Source: Ohtaekwangia kribbensis
Lineage (GTDB): Bacteria; Bacteroidota; Bacteroidia; Cytophagales; Cyclobacteriaceae
Assembly (NCBI RefSeq): GCF_042676245.1
Contig: NZ_JBHTKA010000001.1
Location: 1,178,001 to 1,242,000, forward strand
Direction of reading: 5' to 3'
DNA length: 64,000 nt
Shown: piece by piece, positions 16,773 to 26,537 of the stretch
Layout of the letters: the number at the start of each line of letters is the position of its first letter
How positions within the stretch are numbered: position 1 is the stretch's first letter
Program-made: the position numbers and the translations under genes
The notes under the pieces: model-generated
What the model was told of the DNA's origin: nothing
The model's input: only the letters and a program-made list of their open reading frames with translations
Database searches by the model: none

Positions 16773-17498
16773 ATTCAAATCCACATGTTGTAGTAGCGAA
16801 GGATTGGCAAGCTTCGTAGTAAACTCAGATGTATAGTCTATATCAATCTCGGCTTTGCTGATCTTGCAGTCCAGTAAATGTCCACCTGTGGTTTTATTGT
16901 TGTCGATATAGTGAAAATGATATACCGGACTATTCAGAACTTCGGCTGCCCTAGGTGTAAAGAATCCTACGAGCGTTCCCTGTACATCGGCACCGGCAAA
17001 TGGAATTTCCTTTACATCCTTAATGGGCTTATACGGTTGTTCCTGCACTTCGAACGATCGGTATTGTATGGAAGCAAAATGTGCGCGGATGCGTATGGCG
17101 GCAAAAGAATTCTGGGTAATTACCGAATCAAGTAACGATTCAAGTTCCGCCATGGTAAGCGATCGTTTTACAAACAGCTTTTTATCACTGGTAAAAAACT
17201 TGACAGCAGCGAAAGCGATCTTGTTTGTTTTAGGCATAACATGAGCTTTACCACTAGCCGGTATACTATAGGCAATTCCGTTCAGCAATACCAGTTCACC
17301 GGCAAGCCGTTCTTCACTGCCTAGTCCAAAGTTACCATGAGTCTTCAGTTCGTTAACTGTTATAACACCATCATATTGTCCCTGGTGTATCGCTTCATTG
17401 AGGGAAGCATAGTATAGATCATCGGACTGCGGATTCATTCTCGGGTCTGACCGTATCATCAGGACAGAGCTCAGCAGAATAAAAAAAAGCAAACGCAT
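16770..17498 (-). CDS. Secreted acetolactate decarboxylase (BudA/AlsD family)
   Basis: This 242-residue protein converts 2-acetolactate to acetoin with CO2 release. Family motifs are THGNFGLGSEERLAGELVLL near residue 50, FAAIRIRAHFASIQYRS in the middle, QGTLVGFFTPRAAEV, and the zinc site HFHYIDNNKTTGGH with ligands H194, H196 and H207. A downstream conserved Glu/Asp-rich strand (AEIDIDYTSEF) is present. An N-terminal hydrophobic signal (LLFFILLSSVLMI) indicates export, which is found in some members. No acetolactate synthase or butanediol dehydrogenase gene is nearby, so its metabolic partner is elsewhere. It is single-gene, convergent with treS-mak and divergent from the DUF4142 gene. Confidence 0.85.
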   Translation of the reverse strand: MRLLFFILLSSVLMIRSDPRMNPQSDDLYYASLNEAIHQGQYDGVITVNELKTHGNFGLGSEERLAGELVLLNGIAYSIPASGKAHVMPKTNKIAFAAVKFFTSDKKLFVKRSLTMAELESLLDSVITQNSFAAIRIRAHFASIQYRSFEVQEQPYKPIKDVKEIPFAGADVQGTLVGFFTPRAAEVLNSPVYHFHYIDNNKTTGGHLLDCKISKAEIDIDYTSEFTTKLANPSLLQHVDLN

Positions 17499-17618
17499 AT
17501 CGACAGTGATTAATAGAGTTTCACCGAACCTATATAAATCTCGTGCCCATCATTTTACTCAAATTATACATCGGGCATACTTTTTTCCACTTGTTGGTCA
17601 GACCAAAAAACAAACGAT

Positions 17619-18209
17619 ATGAAAAAGTATGCACACATCACGCTCCTGCTCATCACCATGACCCTGATAGCCATTTCGTGTAATAAACCGAAAGAACAAG
17701 ACAGTAAAGAAGAAGCTGTTGAAGAAAATAAAGACAAGTTTGCCGAAACCGATCTGAAAGCCGATTGGGAGTTTGCCGTAAAAGCTGCTGCCGGTGGTTT
17801 AATGGAAGTTGAACTGGGCAAGCTCGCACAGAGCAAAGCCACGGATCCGCAAGTGAAGGCGTTTGGTGAAAGCATGGTAACCGACCATGGTAAAGCTAAC
17901 GAAGAACTAAAATCGCTGGCACAACAAAAGAATATATCTATACCTGATTCACTCAGCGAAGAGCACAAAAAGAAATTTGACGACCTCGCGGCCAAATCAG
18001 GTAAAGATTTTGACGAAGCCTATATCAAGCACATGGTGGATGATCATGAAAAAGATATATCTGAATTTAAAGATGAATCTGAAAACGGAAAAGATCCGGA
18101 ATTGAAATCCTGGGCTGCAGCAAAATTACCGATCCTGACACACCACCTGGAGATGGCAAAGCAGGCAAAAGAAAATGCTGAACGCAAAGACGACAAGGCT
18201 AAGAAATAA
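17619..18209 (+). CDS. DUF4142 lipoprotein
   Basis: This 196-residue protein has a lipoprotein signal (LLLITMTLIAISC, Cys21), then an acidic linker and a DUF4142 four-helix, ferritin-like domain (~45-185). Typical segments are DWEFAVKAAAGGLMEVELGK, ATDPQVKAFGESMVTDHGK, FDEAYIKHMVDDHEKDI and LPILTHHLEMAKQ. DUF4142 proteins are envelope proteins often linked to stress responses, with conserved His/Glu residues that could bind metal; function is not established. The rich Lys/Glu ends suggest exposure on the periplasmic face or surface. It is followed immediately by tandem terminator hairpins. Confidence 0.88.
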   Translation: MKKYAHITLLLITMTLIAISCNKPKEQDSKEEAVEENKDKFAETDLKADWEFAVKAAAGGLMEVELGKLAQSKATDPQVKAFGESMVTDHGKANEELKSLAQQKNISIPDSLSEEHKKKFDDLAAKSGKDFDEAYIKHMVDDHEKDISEFKDESENGKDPELKSWAAAKLPILTHHLEMAKQAKENAERKDDKAKK

Positions 18210-18213
18210 AAAA

Positions 18214-18270
18214 AACAGACCCCTCATATACGTCTGTTCAGGAGTGTTTCCGCAAGGACACTCCTTTTTT
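18214..18270 (+). terminator. Tandem hairpins with T-run after the DUF4142 gene
   Basis: The first stem is AACAGAC/GTCTGTT (18214-18220 with 18232-18238). The second is AGGAGTGT/ACACTCCT (18240-18247 with 18258-18265), followed by TTTTTT. The second is a canonical rho-independent terminator. Confidence 0.85.
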
Positions 18271-18318
18271 CTATGCTATATATATAGTAAAATAAAAATA
18301 TACAACGAATGTCTCCGA

Positions 18319-21300
18319 TCAGCCTCGGTTAAAAACCTTTGTCCAATGGCGTAGCTGTTCTTCGGTAGCGGACGTGATTTTACCGGGCAGTAAACGCCAG
18401 CGCCAGTTGCCGTTTACCGAGCCGGGCATGTTCATCCGGGCCTGATCGTCTAAGCCGAGTATATCCTGTATCGGAACGATGACAATCTTCGCGATGGAGC
18501 TATACGCGAGCCTGATCAATACATCATGTATATTATTTTCACGAACCGATGTGCCGGCATAGAGCGCTAAATTCCGGATATGCTCTTTCTTCAAATCGCT
18601 CTTGAACCATCCGGCTGTCGTGTTGTTATCGTGGGTACCGGTATAGGCTATAAAGTTATCCGAACTGAAGTTATGCGGGCTATACATGGATTTACCGATA
18701 TCATCTGTCACGGCAAATTGCAACACTTTCATACCGGGCAAACCAAATGCATCGCGTAGCTGGTATACATCTTCCGTTATCTCTCCTAAATCTTCTGCTA
18801 CAAAGGGAAGTTCGCTAAATTCATCGCGAAGTATTTTAAAGAAGTCAGCACCCGGACCGCGCTGCCATTTCCCATGGATGGCAGTCTCCTCACCGGCAGG
18901 TACTTCCCAATAACCGGCAAATGCGCGGAAGTGATCCAGGCGTAACAAATCATAGAGTTCCATGTTTTTGCGAAGACGCTGTATCCACCATTGATATCTC
19001 TGCTTTTTCAGCACACCCCACCGGTATACGGGCATGCCCCAGAGTTGCCCGCTGGCATTAAAGTAATCGGGAGGAACACCTGCTATACATTGCATCTTTC
19101 CCTCGGCATTGAGACAAAATATATCCCGATGCGCCCACACATCCACGGAGTCGTAACACATGTAAAATGGCAAATCACCAAACAATTGGATATCAAGGCT
19201 GGCGCAATAGGTTTTCAGTTTTTTCCACTGACGTGTAAAGATAAACTGCAGCCATTGTACATATAGTATAGCTTCTTCATGTTCATCTGCAAATTTTTCC
19301 AGCGCAGCAGCATTGCGGTTTCGGTATACTTCCGGCCAGTCGCACCAGCAGTGGTTTTCATGGTGGCGCTTCAACACAACATACAAAGCGAAGTCATGAA
19401 GCCAATAGGACTCTGTCTCAACAAATCGCCGAAACGAAGACTGCAACGGATCTCTTTTATTCCGGTTAAAATTCTGCCAGGCTGCTTCCAACAACTTCTC
19501 TTTCTGCGTTTGCAGCGTTTCGAAATTTACCTTATCCGAGGCCGGCAATATATAAGTTGATGCATCTTCACGGGTAAGCAGATTATCTTTCACTAGCAAC
19601 TCCGGACTGATCAACATCGCATTACCTGCCATGCTTGAGTATGCACTATACGGAGAATATTGCGTTCCGGCATCGGTAGGGCCCAGCGGCAATAACTGCC
19701 AGTAAGCCTGATGACTGCGGTATAAGAAATCAGCAAAGCTATAGGCTTCCGGCCCCAGATCACCAATACCATACGTTGACGGAAGTGAAGTGATGTGCAT
19801 CAATATACCGGCACCGCGATTTTGCGAAACATGCTCCAGCTTCAAAAAGGCAATCGGCACATGGCTGAATAGATCTTTTACAGCGAGCGTACCGGTGTGC
19901 TTGCCTGATTTGTTCACCAGTATATCCGTTACATCGCCAGGCACTTCGGGTGGCAACACGATGTGAGTATCTTTCCACCGTATATCCAGCGGACCTTTCT
20001 TCTGCATTTTACCAAGCGATGCCAAATGCAACGGAGCTACCGTAATATACCACGTCTTCTTATACCGGCGGGCATAGGCAACAACATAATCTTTATACTC
20101 GCCTTCGACCAACAGCGGTATATATTCTCCTTCTGTAAAGGCTTCGGGATTTTCTTTGCGCGCATGCAGCAAGGTATAGGTTATCCATTCCTTGATCCGG
20201 GCATTGTTACGCTGCTGCCAAAGCTCCTCCAACAATGCGGGAGCATCTTCGCTCGCAAGGGCTTCCATCTCGGTGAGCCATTGCATGCGCTGTTGATAAT
20301 CTACAGGGCGCCTGTTATCCGGGTCTACCATACTGAAGTCCCAAAGCTCACACCCCTGGTATAGATCGGGTATACCGGGACAGGTAAATTTGAGTAATAC
20401 CTGTGCCAGCGAATTAACAATGCCGAAGTCAGCTATAGTCTTGTGAAATTTTTCAAAGCTCTTCCAGAAACGCCCCTCTCTTTCCAGCAGTTGAAGTGCA
20501 AAATCGGTCGTGGATTTTTCGTACGCATCGTTTGGCGATGCCCAATCGGAATTCCTTTTAGACTCCCGTAGAGACTTCACTATATATTCTTCCAGTCGTT
20601 GTGCGAACCGATCATCATTGGCAGGATATACTCCGATGAGTGTCTGGTATATAAAGTATTCATCGTTGGTATCGGGCATTCCCAATATCTTTTTGGATGC
20701 GTTCAGTTTTTGCCATTGTTTTACGGTGGAGATCCACTCGTCTGCCAGTTCCGGTAAAACATTCAGTCGTGTACGCACATCCTCCCCCCGCTTGGTATCG
20801 TGCGTAGCGGTGGCATTCATGGCGAGCGGCCATTGCTGTTGCCGGTCTTTCATACGCTTGTGAAATTCTTCCGTTGTAATACCGAAGAATACAGGCGAAT
20901 CTCCCACTTCATTGTGTCCTACAAAACGATTATAGGTATACATGAGCGTGTCCTCCACGCCTTTCGCCATGAGCGGTCCAGTAAATTGCATGCACCGCAT
21001 ATAGAAGCGAAGCACACGGTCATTATAAGCAACATCATCCTGCTGTGTTCTATTCAGCAGTATATCTTCCAGGGCATTCGCAACGATTTCAAGTTCCGGT
21101 TTATATTCCCGAATATTTTTAAATATCGTCCGTATAGCTTCAGCTTCATCATTCTCCAGCGGCATCTGGTTGCCATAGTAGCGGTATACCGGACAGCGGA
21201 TGAGAAATTCGGCAATGGTTGCTTTTATACTTTCCGGATCGATCTGCTGCAAAGTAGCATCGTCAAGTATATTCAGGTCGAGCAGAAAATGTTTCAGGTT

Positions 21301-22533
21301 CTCCAACTCCCCTGCCATGTGCCGATGCAGGATATGTGACTTCTTGTCCCATATCTTTTCATCAGCCGGTTGACGATCTTTTAACAGCGCGTTATAGAAA
21401 GATGAGAGTTTCCCTTCGGATTCATTCCACGTAATCAGGTTATTGACATACGCAAGAAAGTCGTATCCAGTTGTTCCCTGCACGGGCCATGCCGGTAATT
21501 TTTCATCAACTTGCAATATCTTTTCAACTACTATATATACTTCCGGCCCCACCAGGTTACGAAGTCGCTCCAGGTATTGCGTGGGGTCGTACAACCCGTC
21601 AATGTGATCAATGCGCAAGCCATTAAATATACCATCGTCTACCAATGTCTTGATGAAGCAATGGTAATGATCAAACACCTTTTCGTTCCGGACATTCAGA
21701 CCGATGAGATTGGTTATGGTAAAGAACCGCCTGAAATTTATCTGCTCATCCGATCGCTGCCACTCACAAAGCTTATACTTCTGCTCATCCAGTATAGCTT
21801 TCAGTTGTTCTCCAGTATCATTCATGACCTGCAACCGATTCTCTATATAATTCCGGATGTCGGTGTTGTTCATCAGCGCTCCGAACTGAAGCAACAGCTC
21901 ATGCCAGCGCATGGTATAATTCATCGCGTCATCGAGCGAGTGCAACTCACCAATCTGCTTTGTAAAAACCTGTATAGATTCCGGTGCATCATCCATTTGA
22001 AGAATGGTAGCATACGAACGCGGATGTATAGGATAGGTGCTTTCAAAATACCGGAACACCAGGCGTTGCTGAAAGTACTCAATGGTAATCTCTTTATTGA
22101 AAAGTATATCTTCAACAGATCCCCCTAAAAATGGAACGACAAGTCTGCCCTGAAAAAGATCGCTCGTCCAGGCCAGGTCAAAGAACGAAGCATACACCGA
22201 GTTTTGTCCTTTCTCCAACACATCCATCAACCATATATTGTTGGAATGAAAGGCCATGTGGTTGGGCACTATATCCTGTATCCATTTTATACCGGCCTGC
22301 TTCAGTTTATTGCTGATGTTACGTAGTTGTTCTTCGGTGCCGATCTCCGGGTTAATACGAAGCGGATTCACTACATCATAACCATGTGTGCTACCCGGCA
22401 CGGCTTCGAATACAGGCGATGCATATATAGTATGTACACCGAGCTTTTGCAGATACGGTATACTTTCTTCAAAATCACTAAAGTTAAAATCCTTATGAAA
22501 CTGAATGCGATATGTTGATACGGGATTAAACAT
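18319..22533 (-). CDS. TreY-MalQ fusion: maltooligosyltrehalose synthase fused to 4-alpha-glucanotransferase
   Basis: This 1404-residue bifunctional enzyme has an N-terminal GH13 TreY domain (~1-880) that isomerises the reducing-end glucose of maltooligosaccharides to a trehalosyl unit. Evidence is STYRIQFHKDFNF, DIVPNHMAFHSNN, the nucleophile in FNGLRIDHIDGLYDP, the acid/base in VYIVVEKIL and ATHDTKRGEDVR. The GH77 MalQ domain begins near residue 900 (GAGILMHITSLPSTYGIGDL). It carries LRLDHFRAFAGYWEVP, FVAEDLGEIT and GTHDNNT, and disproportionates short maltodextrins into longer TreY substrates. The two steps are therefore complementary in one chain. It is the last gene of the five-gene operon and its start overlaps treZ by 8 bp. 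The junction contains no stop or frameshift, so it is a true fusion. Confidence 0.94.
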   Translation of the reverse strand: MFNPVSTYRIQFHKDFNFSDFEESIPYLQKLGVHTIYASPVFEAVPGSTHGYDVVNPLRINPEIGTEEQLRNISNKLKQAGIKWIQDIVPNHMAFHSNNIWLMDVLEKGQNSVYASFFDLAWTSDLFQGRLVVPFLGGSVEDILFNKEITIEYFQQRLVFRYFESTYPIHPRSYATILQMDDAPESIQVFTKQIGELHSLDDAMNYTMRWHELLLQFGALMNNTDIRNYIENRLQVMNDTGEQLKAILDEQKYKLCEWQRSDEQINFRRFFTITNLIGLNVRNEKVFDHYHCFIKTLVDDGIFNGLRIDHIDGLYDPTQYLERLRNLVGPEVYIVVEKILQVDEKLPAWPVQGTTGYDFLAYVNNLITWNESEGKLSSFYNALLKDRQPADEKIWDKKSHILHRHMAGELENLKHFLLDLNILDDATLQQIDPESIKATIAEFLIRCPVYRYYGNQMPLENDEAEAIRTIFKNIREYKPELEIVANALEDILLNRTQQDDVAYNDRVLRFYMRCMQFTGPLMAKGVEDTLMYTYNRFVGHNEVGDSPVFFGITTEEFHKRMKDRQQQWPLAMNATATHDTKRGEDVRTRLNVLPELADEWISTVKQWQKLNASKKILGMPDTNDEYFIYQTLIGVYPANDDRFAQRLEEYIVKSLRESKRNSDWASPNDAYEKSTTDFALQLLEREGRFWKSFEKFHKTIADFGIVNSLAQVLLKFTCPGIPDLYQGCELWDFSMVDPDNRRPVDYQQRMQWLTEMEALASEDAPALLEELWQQRNNARIKEWITYTLLHARKENPEAFTEGEYIPLLVEGEYKDYVVAYARRYKKTWYITVAPLHLASLGKMQKKGPLDIRWKDTHIVLPPEVPGDVTDILVNKSGKHTGTLAVKDLFSHVPIAFLKLEHVSQNRGAGILMHITSLPSTYGIGDLGPEAYSFADFLYRSHQAYWQLLPLGPTDAGTQYSPYSAYSSMAGNAMLISPELLVKDNLLTREDASTYILPASDKVNFETLQTQKEKLLEAAWQNFNRNKRDPLQSSFRRFVETESYWLHDFALYVVLKRHHENHCWCDWPEVYRNRNAAALEKFADEHEEAILYVQWLQFIFTRQWKKLKTYCASLDIQLFGDLPFYMCYDSVDVWAHRDIFCLNAEGKMQCIAGVPPDYFNASGQLWGMPVYRWGVLKKQRYQWWIQRLRKNMELYDLLRLDHFRAFAGYWEVPAGEETAIHGKWQRGPGADFFKILRDEFSELPFVAEDLGEITEDVYQLRDAFGLPGMKVLQFAVTDDIGKSMYSPHNFSSDNFIAYTGTHDNNTTAGWFKSDLKKEHIRNLALYAGTSVRENNIHDVLIRLAYSSIAKIVIVPIQDILGLDDQARMNMPGSVNGNWRWRLLPGKITSATEEQLRHWTKVFNRG

Positions 22534-24373
22534 AGTTACTGGTATAAATAACGATCGATTCAGGCTGAAGCGTTAGTACAGAAATATTGGTAAGCAGATC
22601 AGCGGATGCTGCGGGGCCGCTCCATTGTGGATCAGCAGAGTCGAATACTCGTTTCCAACGCTGCCCGGTTGTTACAGATATAGTCTGTGGTGCATTTGAA
22701 AAATTCATCAGACACAACACATGCTGATTATTGTGCCAACGATGCAACTGCAATGTCTTATTGGCTTCACTATGCGAGACTTCCAATTGTTTTCGATCAA
22801 GCCGATGCAACGCGGGGAGTTGTCTGCGTAATGCAATCAATGCCCGGTAATAGTCAAATAATATTTTATGATGATCTTTCTCCGGTAAATCCCATTGAAG
22901 TTTTGATTTGGCAAACGTCTCTTCGGCTTGCGGATCCGGGGCTTCATCTGCTATATGAAACGCTGCAAACTCAGCTTTGCGCCCTTTGCGAACATTTTCC
23001 ACCAGTTCCGGATCACCATGGCTTACAAAGTATAGAAACGGATTGGTCTCGCCATACTCTTCTCCCATAAACAACAAGGGTATATATGGACTTACCAATA
23101 CTGCACCGGCCAGCAACTTCTGCATTTCAAAACTTACCAATACGCTGGTACGCTCGCCCAGCATCCGGTTACCGATGTGATCGTGATTCTGTGAGAAGAC
23201 TATAAATTGACTACCGGGGTGCTCGGCTGCTTTTACACCAAACTTCCGGTGCCGATGTGTAGAATATATACCATCGTATACATAGGCATCGCAATATGCT
23301 TTTGCCAGGTGTTTTACACCTTCGAAGTCGGAGTAGTACCCGGTTCCCTCCCCGCCTGCTGTTACGCGCAGCGCGTGATGAAATTCATCGATCCACTGTG
23401 CATCCATACCGTAACCACCTTTATCGACTGAATTAATATAGCGTGTATCATTCAGGTCGAGTTCTACAACCATATAGTGATTGCGTTGTTGTTGCCGGAT
23501 CAGGCTGTCAGTATAACTGTGTATTTCACGCAGTATATGCACCGGACTAAAATCCTTGATGGCATGCACGGCATCCAGTCGCAAAGCGTCAACATGAAAA
23601 TCACGAAACCACATCAATGCATTCTCAATAAAATAATGCCGGACACCATCGCACCACGCATCATCAAAATTTACAGCCATGCCCCAAGGTGTTTTATACT
23701 TGTCGGTAAAGTATGGGGCATATTGATGCACATAATTACCTTCCGGACCAAAGTGGTTGTACACTACATCGAGCACCACGGCTATCCCCTGATTGTGGCA
23801 AACATTTACCAGGTGTTGCAGATCTTTCGCGCCACCGTAGGAATGTTGCACTGCGAAAGGAAATACACCATCATATCCCCAGTTGCGTTCACCCGGAAAT
23901 TGGGCTACCGGCATAATCTCGATCGCATTAATGCCGAGGGATTTTAAATGCGGAATTTTCTTTTCGAGACCGCGAAATGTACCGCGCTCTGAAAATGTAC
24001 CGATGTGTACTTCGTAAAATATATACTCTTCCAGCGGTGGATTTATCCACGCCTGGTCGGTCCATTGAAATTCGTTGAGGTTTACAGCTTGTGACGGTCC
24101 ATGTACGCCACCCGGTTGTGCGAGCGATGCGGGGTCGGGCAATTCCAGTTTTTCATCCAATACAAAACTATACAGTTCTCCGGTCTGCAGTTGTGTGGTA
24201 TGGAGATGCCAATAACCAAACTCCTGTTTCTTTAAAGCAAGCATCCGATTACTATCGAGTAAACGGATGCTTGCTTTATTTGCCATGGGTGCCCATAACA
24301 GGATTTCCGCTTCGTTATTTGCTGTAAAGTTTACCCCAATAGATCTTCGGTTAATGTTTAGTGGATTTACCAT
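22526..24373 (-). CDS. treZ: Maltooligosyltrehalose trehalohydrolase
   Basis: This 615-residue GH13 enzyme releases trehalose from maltooligosyltrehalose made by TreY. An N-terminal CBM48-like domain (~10-95; GVNFTANNEAEILLWAP) precedes the TIM barrel. The barrel has FYEVHIGTFSERGTFRGL, NWGYDGVFPFAVQHSYGG, VVLDVVYNHFGPEGNY, nucleophile Asp in VDALRLDAVHAI, acid/base Glu in MVVELDLND and FSQNHDHIGNR. The start codon lies inside the 3' end of glgX (23-bp overlap) and its own 3' end overlaps treY-malQ by 8 bp, indicating translational coupling. The first residues (MVNPLNINRRSIGV) fit the start at 24373. Confidence 0.95.
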   Translation of the reverse strand: MVNPLNINRRSIGVNFTANNEAEILLWAPMANKASIRLLDSNRMLALKKQEFGYWHLHTTQLQTGELYSFVLDEKLELPDPASLAQPGGVHGPSQAVNLNEFQWTDQAWINPPLEEYIFYEVHIGTFSERGTFRGLEKKIPHLKSLGINAIEIMPVAQFPGERNWGYDGVFPFAVQHSYGGAKDLQHLVNVCHNQGIAVVLDVVYNHFGPEGNYVHQYAPYFTDKYKTPWGMAVNFDDAWCDGVRHYFIENALMWFRDFHVDALRLDAVHAIKDFSPVHILREIHSYTDSLIRQQQRNHYMVVELDLNDTRYINSVDKGGYGMDAQWIDEFHHALRVTAGGEGTGYYSDFEGVKHLAKAYCDAYVYDGIYSTHRHRKFGVKAAEHPGSQFIVFSQNHDHIGNRMLGERTSVLVSFEMQKLLAGAVLVSPYIPLLFMGEEYGETNPFLYFVSHGDPELVENVRKGRKAEFAAFHIADEAPDPQAEETFAKSKLQWDLPEKDHHKILFDYYRALIALRRQLPALHRLDRKQLEVSHSEANKTLQLHRWHNNQHVLCLMNFSNAPQTISVTTGQRWKRVFDSADPQWSGPAASADLLTNISVLTLQPESIVIYTSNYV

Positions 24374-26537
24374 AGGCAGTGGGTTGTTGCAGTAAAAGGA
24401 TGGAGCGGCCTTCTACTTGTATAACACTCTCTGCTGGATATACTTCACCGGGTTCTATTTTACCATCTGCAGTACTTAACAACCGTGTCCAGCTCCTGGC
24501 ATATTTTGCGCCTGGCAGCTTAAACTCAAGTGCTTCGTGATGCGCATTAAAGATCAGGTAAAAATCATCATCAATAATCTGCTCACCTTGTGGTCCGGGG
24601 GTGTGTATACCGCGGCCATTCAGAAATACAGCCATCGATTTGGCGAAATCTTTCGTCCAGTGCTCTTCAGTCATCTCCTCTCCGTCAGGCTGAAACCATG
24701 CTATATCTTCAAGTCCTATGCCTTTTATCGGTTGTCCCTGGAACCAGCGTCTTCTGCAAAACACCGGGTGATCTTTACGTAACGCAATCAACTGTTGTGT
24801 GAATGCCAGCAGTTCATCATCGGCATCCTTCCAGTCGGTCCACGATATCTCGTTGTCCTGGCAGTATGCGTTATTATTTCCTTGCTGTGTGCGACTAATC
24901 TCATCACCGGATAACAACATCGGTACACCTTGCGAAAGGAAAAGTGTGGTAAGCAGATTACGTTTCTGACGCTTGCGTAATTCAATTACATCCTGCTTAT
25001 CAGTCTCTCCTTCTTCACCACAATTCCAAGAACGATTATGATTCTCGCCATCATTATTGTTCTCTCCGTTCGCATCATTATGCTTTTCATTGTAGGACAC
25101 GAGGTCATTCAATGTAAAACCATCGTGGGCTGTAATGAAATTTATACTGGCTGTCGGGCTCCTATAGTCTCCTTCGTATAAGTCAGAGCTTCCGGTGAGT
25201 CTCAAGGCAAATTCACCGAGCATACTGTCGGCCCCGCGCCAGAAATCGCGGATGCAGTCCCTATATTTACCATTCCACTCGGCCCAGCCGGGAGGAAATT
25301 TACCAACCTGGTATCCGCCCTCTCCTATATCCCATGGCTCTGCAATCAGTTTTACCTGCGAGATCACCGGATCCTGGTGTATAATATCAAAGAAGGCACT
25401 CAGTTTATTTACTTCATGCAGCTCGCGGGCTAACGTAGATGCAAGATCAAAACGAAAACCATCTACATGCATGTCCTGTATCCAGTATCGCAGGCTGTCC
25501 ATCATCAGGCGTAATACATTCGGAAGATTTGCATTGAGTGTATTACCGGTGCCGGTGTAGTCCATATAGTATCGCTTATCATCGGATACCAATCGGTAAT
25601 AGGATTCATTATCGATACCACGGAAACACAGCGTTGGTCCCATGTGGTTACCCTCTGCTGTATGATTATATACTACATCGAGGATAACTTCAATACCTGC
25701 CTTGTGGAGTTCCTTCACCATGTTCTTGAACTCATTCACCTGCTCGCCTAACACGCCACTGCTGGAGTAGCGAACTTCAGGTGCAAAGAACCCGATCGTG
25801 TTATAGCCCCAGTAATTGGTAAGTCCTTTTTCTACAAGATGACGGTCTGCAATAAAATGATGTACGGGCATTAACTCGATCGCAGTAATGCCAAGTTTCT
25901 TCAAATACTCTATTGTTACCGGATGTGCGAGCGCGGAATAACTGCCGCGTATATCTTTCGGTATATCCGGATGCAGCATGGTGAAGCCACGCACATGTGC
26001 TTCATAAATTATACTTTTGTGATACGGTATACGCGGAGGTGTGTCGCTCTCCCAGTCAAAAGTCGGATCAATCACTACGCACTTCGGTAAAAACGCGGCA
26101 CTGTCTTGTTCGCTCAAACTGAGATCTTCTTCTTCGCTTCCTACTTCGTATCCGAAAAGCGAATCGCTCCATTCAATTTTACCAGCTATAGCTTTCGCAT
26201 AGGGATCCAGTAAAAGTTTATGGGGATTGAATCGCTGTCCGTTATTCGGTTCATACGCACCGTGTACCCGGTAACCATAGAGTTGTCCTGGTTTCAGGCC
26301 GGGTATATAGATGTGCCATACCTGGTGTGAACGTTCGTTCATCTTCAATTTCACAAACTCTTTTTCGTCTGTGGTTGATTTGAAGAGACAGAGTTCTACA
26401 CCAGTTGCTTTATCTGCATAGAGCGCAAAATTTACTCCGCTACCGTCCCAGGTAGCTCCGAGGGGATAGGGACTACCGGGGTATGACTTTATCTTGGGTG
26501 TGACAATGGGTTCAATTTCTAATTCCTTAGTGCTCAT
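24351..26537 (-). CDS. glgX: Glycogen debranching enzyme GlgX (isoamylase type)
   Basis: This 728-residue GH13_11 enzyme hydrolyses alpha-1,6 branches of glycogen, supplying linear maltodextrins to MalQ and TreY. An N-terminal CBM48 (~15-130; GSPYPLGATWDGSGVNFALYA) is followed by the barrel: IIYEAHVRGFTMLHPDIP, NYWGYNTIGFFAPEVRYSS, VILDVVYNHTAEGNHMGPT, nucleophile Asp in VDGFRFDLASTL, acid/base Glu in LIAEPWDIGEGGYQVG and INFITAHDGFTLNDLVSYNE. Length is as expected. It overlaps the upstream GH57 gene by 11 bp and downstream treZ by 23 bp. Confidence 0.95.
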   Translation of the reverse strand: MSTKELEIEPIVTPKIKSYPGSPYPLGATWDGSGVNFALYADKATGVELCLFKSTTDEKEFVKLKMNERSHQVWHIYIPGLKPGQLYGYRVHGAYEPNNGQRFNPHKLLLDPYAKAIAGKIEWSDSLFGYEVGSEEEDLSLSEQDSAAFLPKCVVIDPTFDWESDTPPRIPYHKSIIYEAHVRGFTMLHPDIPKDIRGSYSALAHPVTIEYLKKLGITAIELMPVHHFIADRHLVEKGLTNYWGYNTIGFFAPEVRYSSSGVLGEQVNEFKNMVKELHKAGIEVILDVVYNHTAEGNHMGPTLCFRGIDNESYYRLVSDDKRYYMDYTGTGNTLNANLPNVLRLMMDSLRYWIQDMHVDGFRFDLASTLARELHEVNKLSAFFDIIHQDPVISQVKLIAEPWDIGEGGYQVGKFPPGWAEWNGKYRDCIRDFWRGADSMLGEFALRLTGSSDLYEGDYRSPTASINFITAHDGFTLNDLVSYNEKHNDANGENNNDGENHNRSWNCGEEGETDKQDVIELRKRQKRNLLTTLFLSQGVPMLLSGDEISRTQQGNNNAYCQDNEISWTDWKDADDELLAFTQQLIALRKDHPVFCRRRWFQGQPIKGIGLEDIAWFQPDGEEMTEEHWTKDFAKSMAVFLNGRGIHTPGPQGEQIIDDDFYLIFNAHHEALEFKLPGAKYARSWTRLLSTADGKIEPGEVYPAESVIQVEGRSILLLQQPTAYGKSTKH

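Noticed and set aside
20800..22128. Long plus-strand ORFs (179 and 205 aa) antisense to treY
   Set aside because: Both lie within conserved TreY coding sequence and show the Ile/Leu/Arg/Tyr-rich text of antisense frames.
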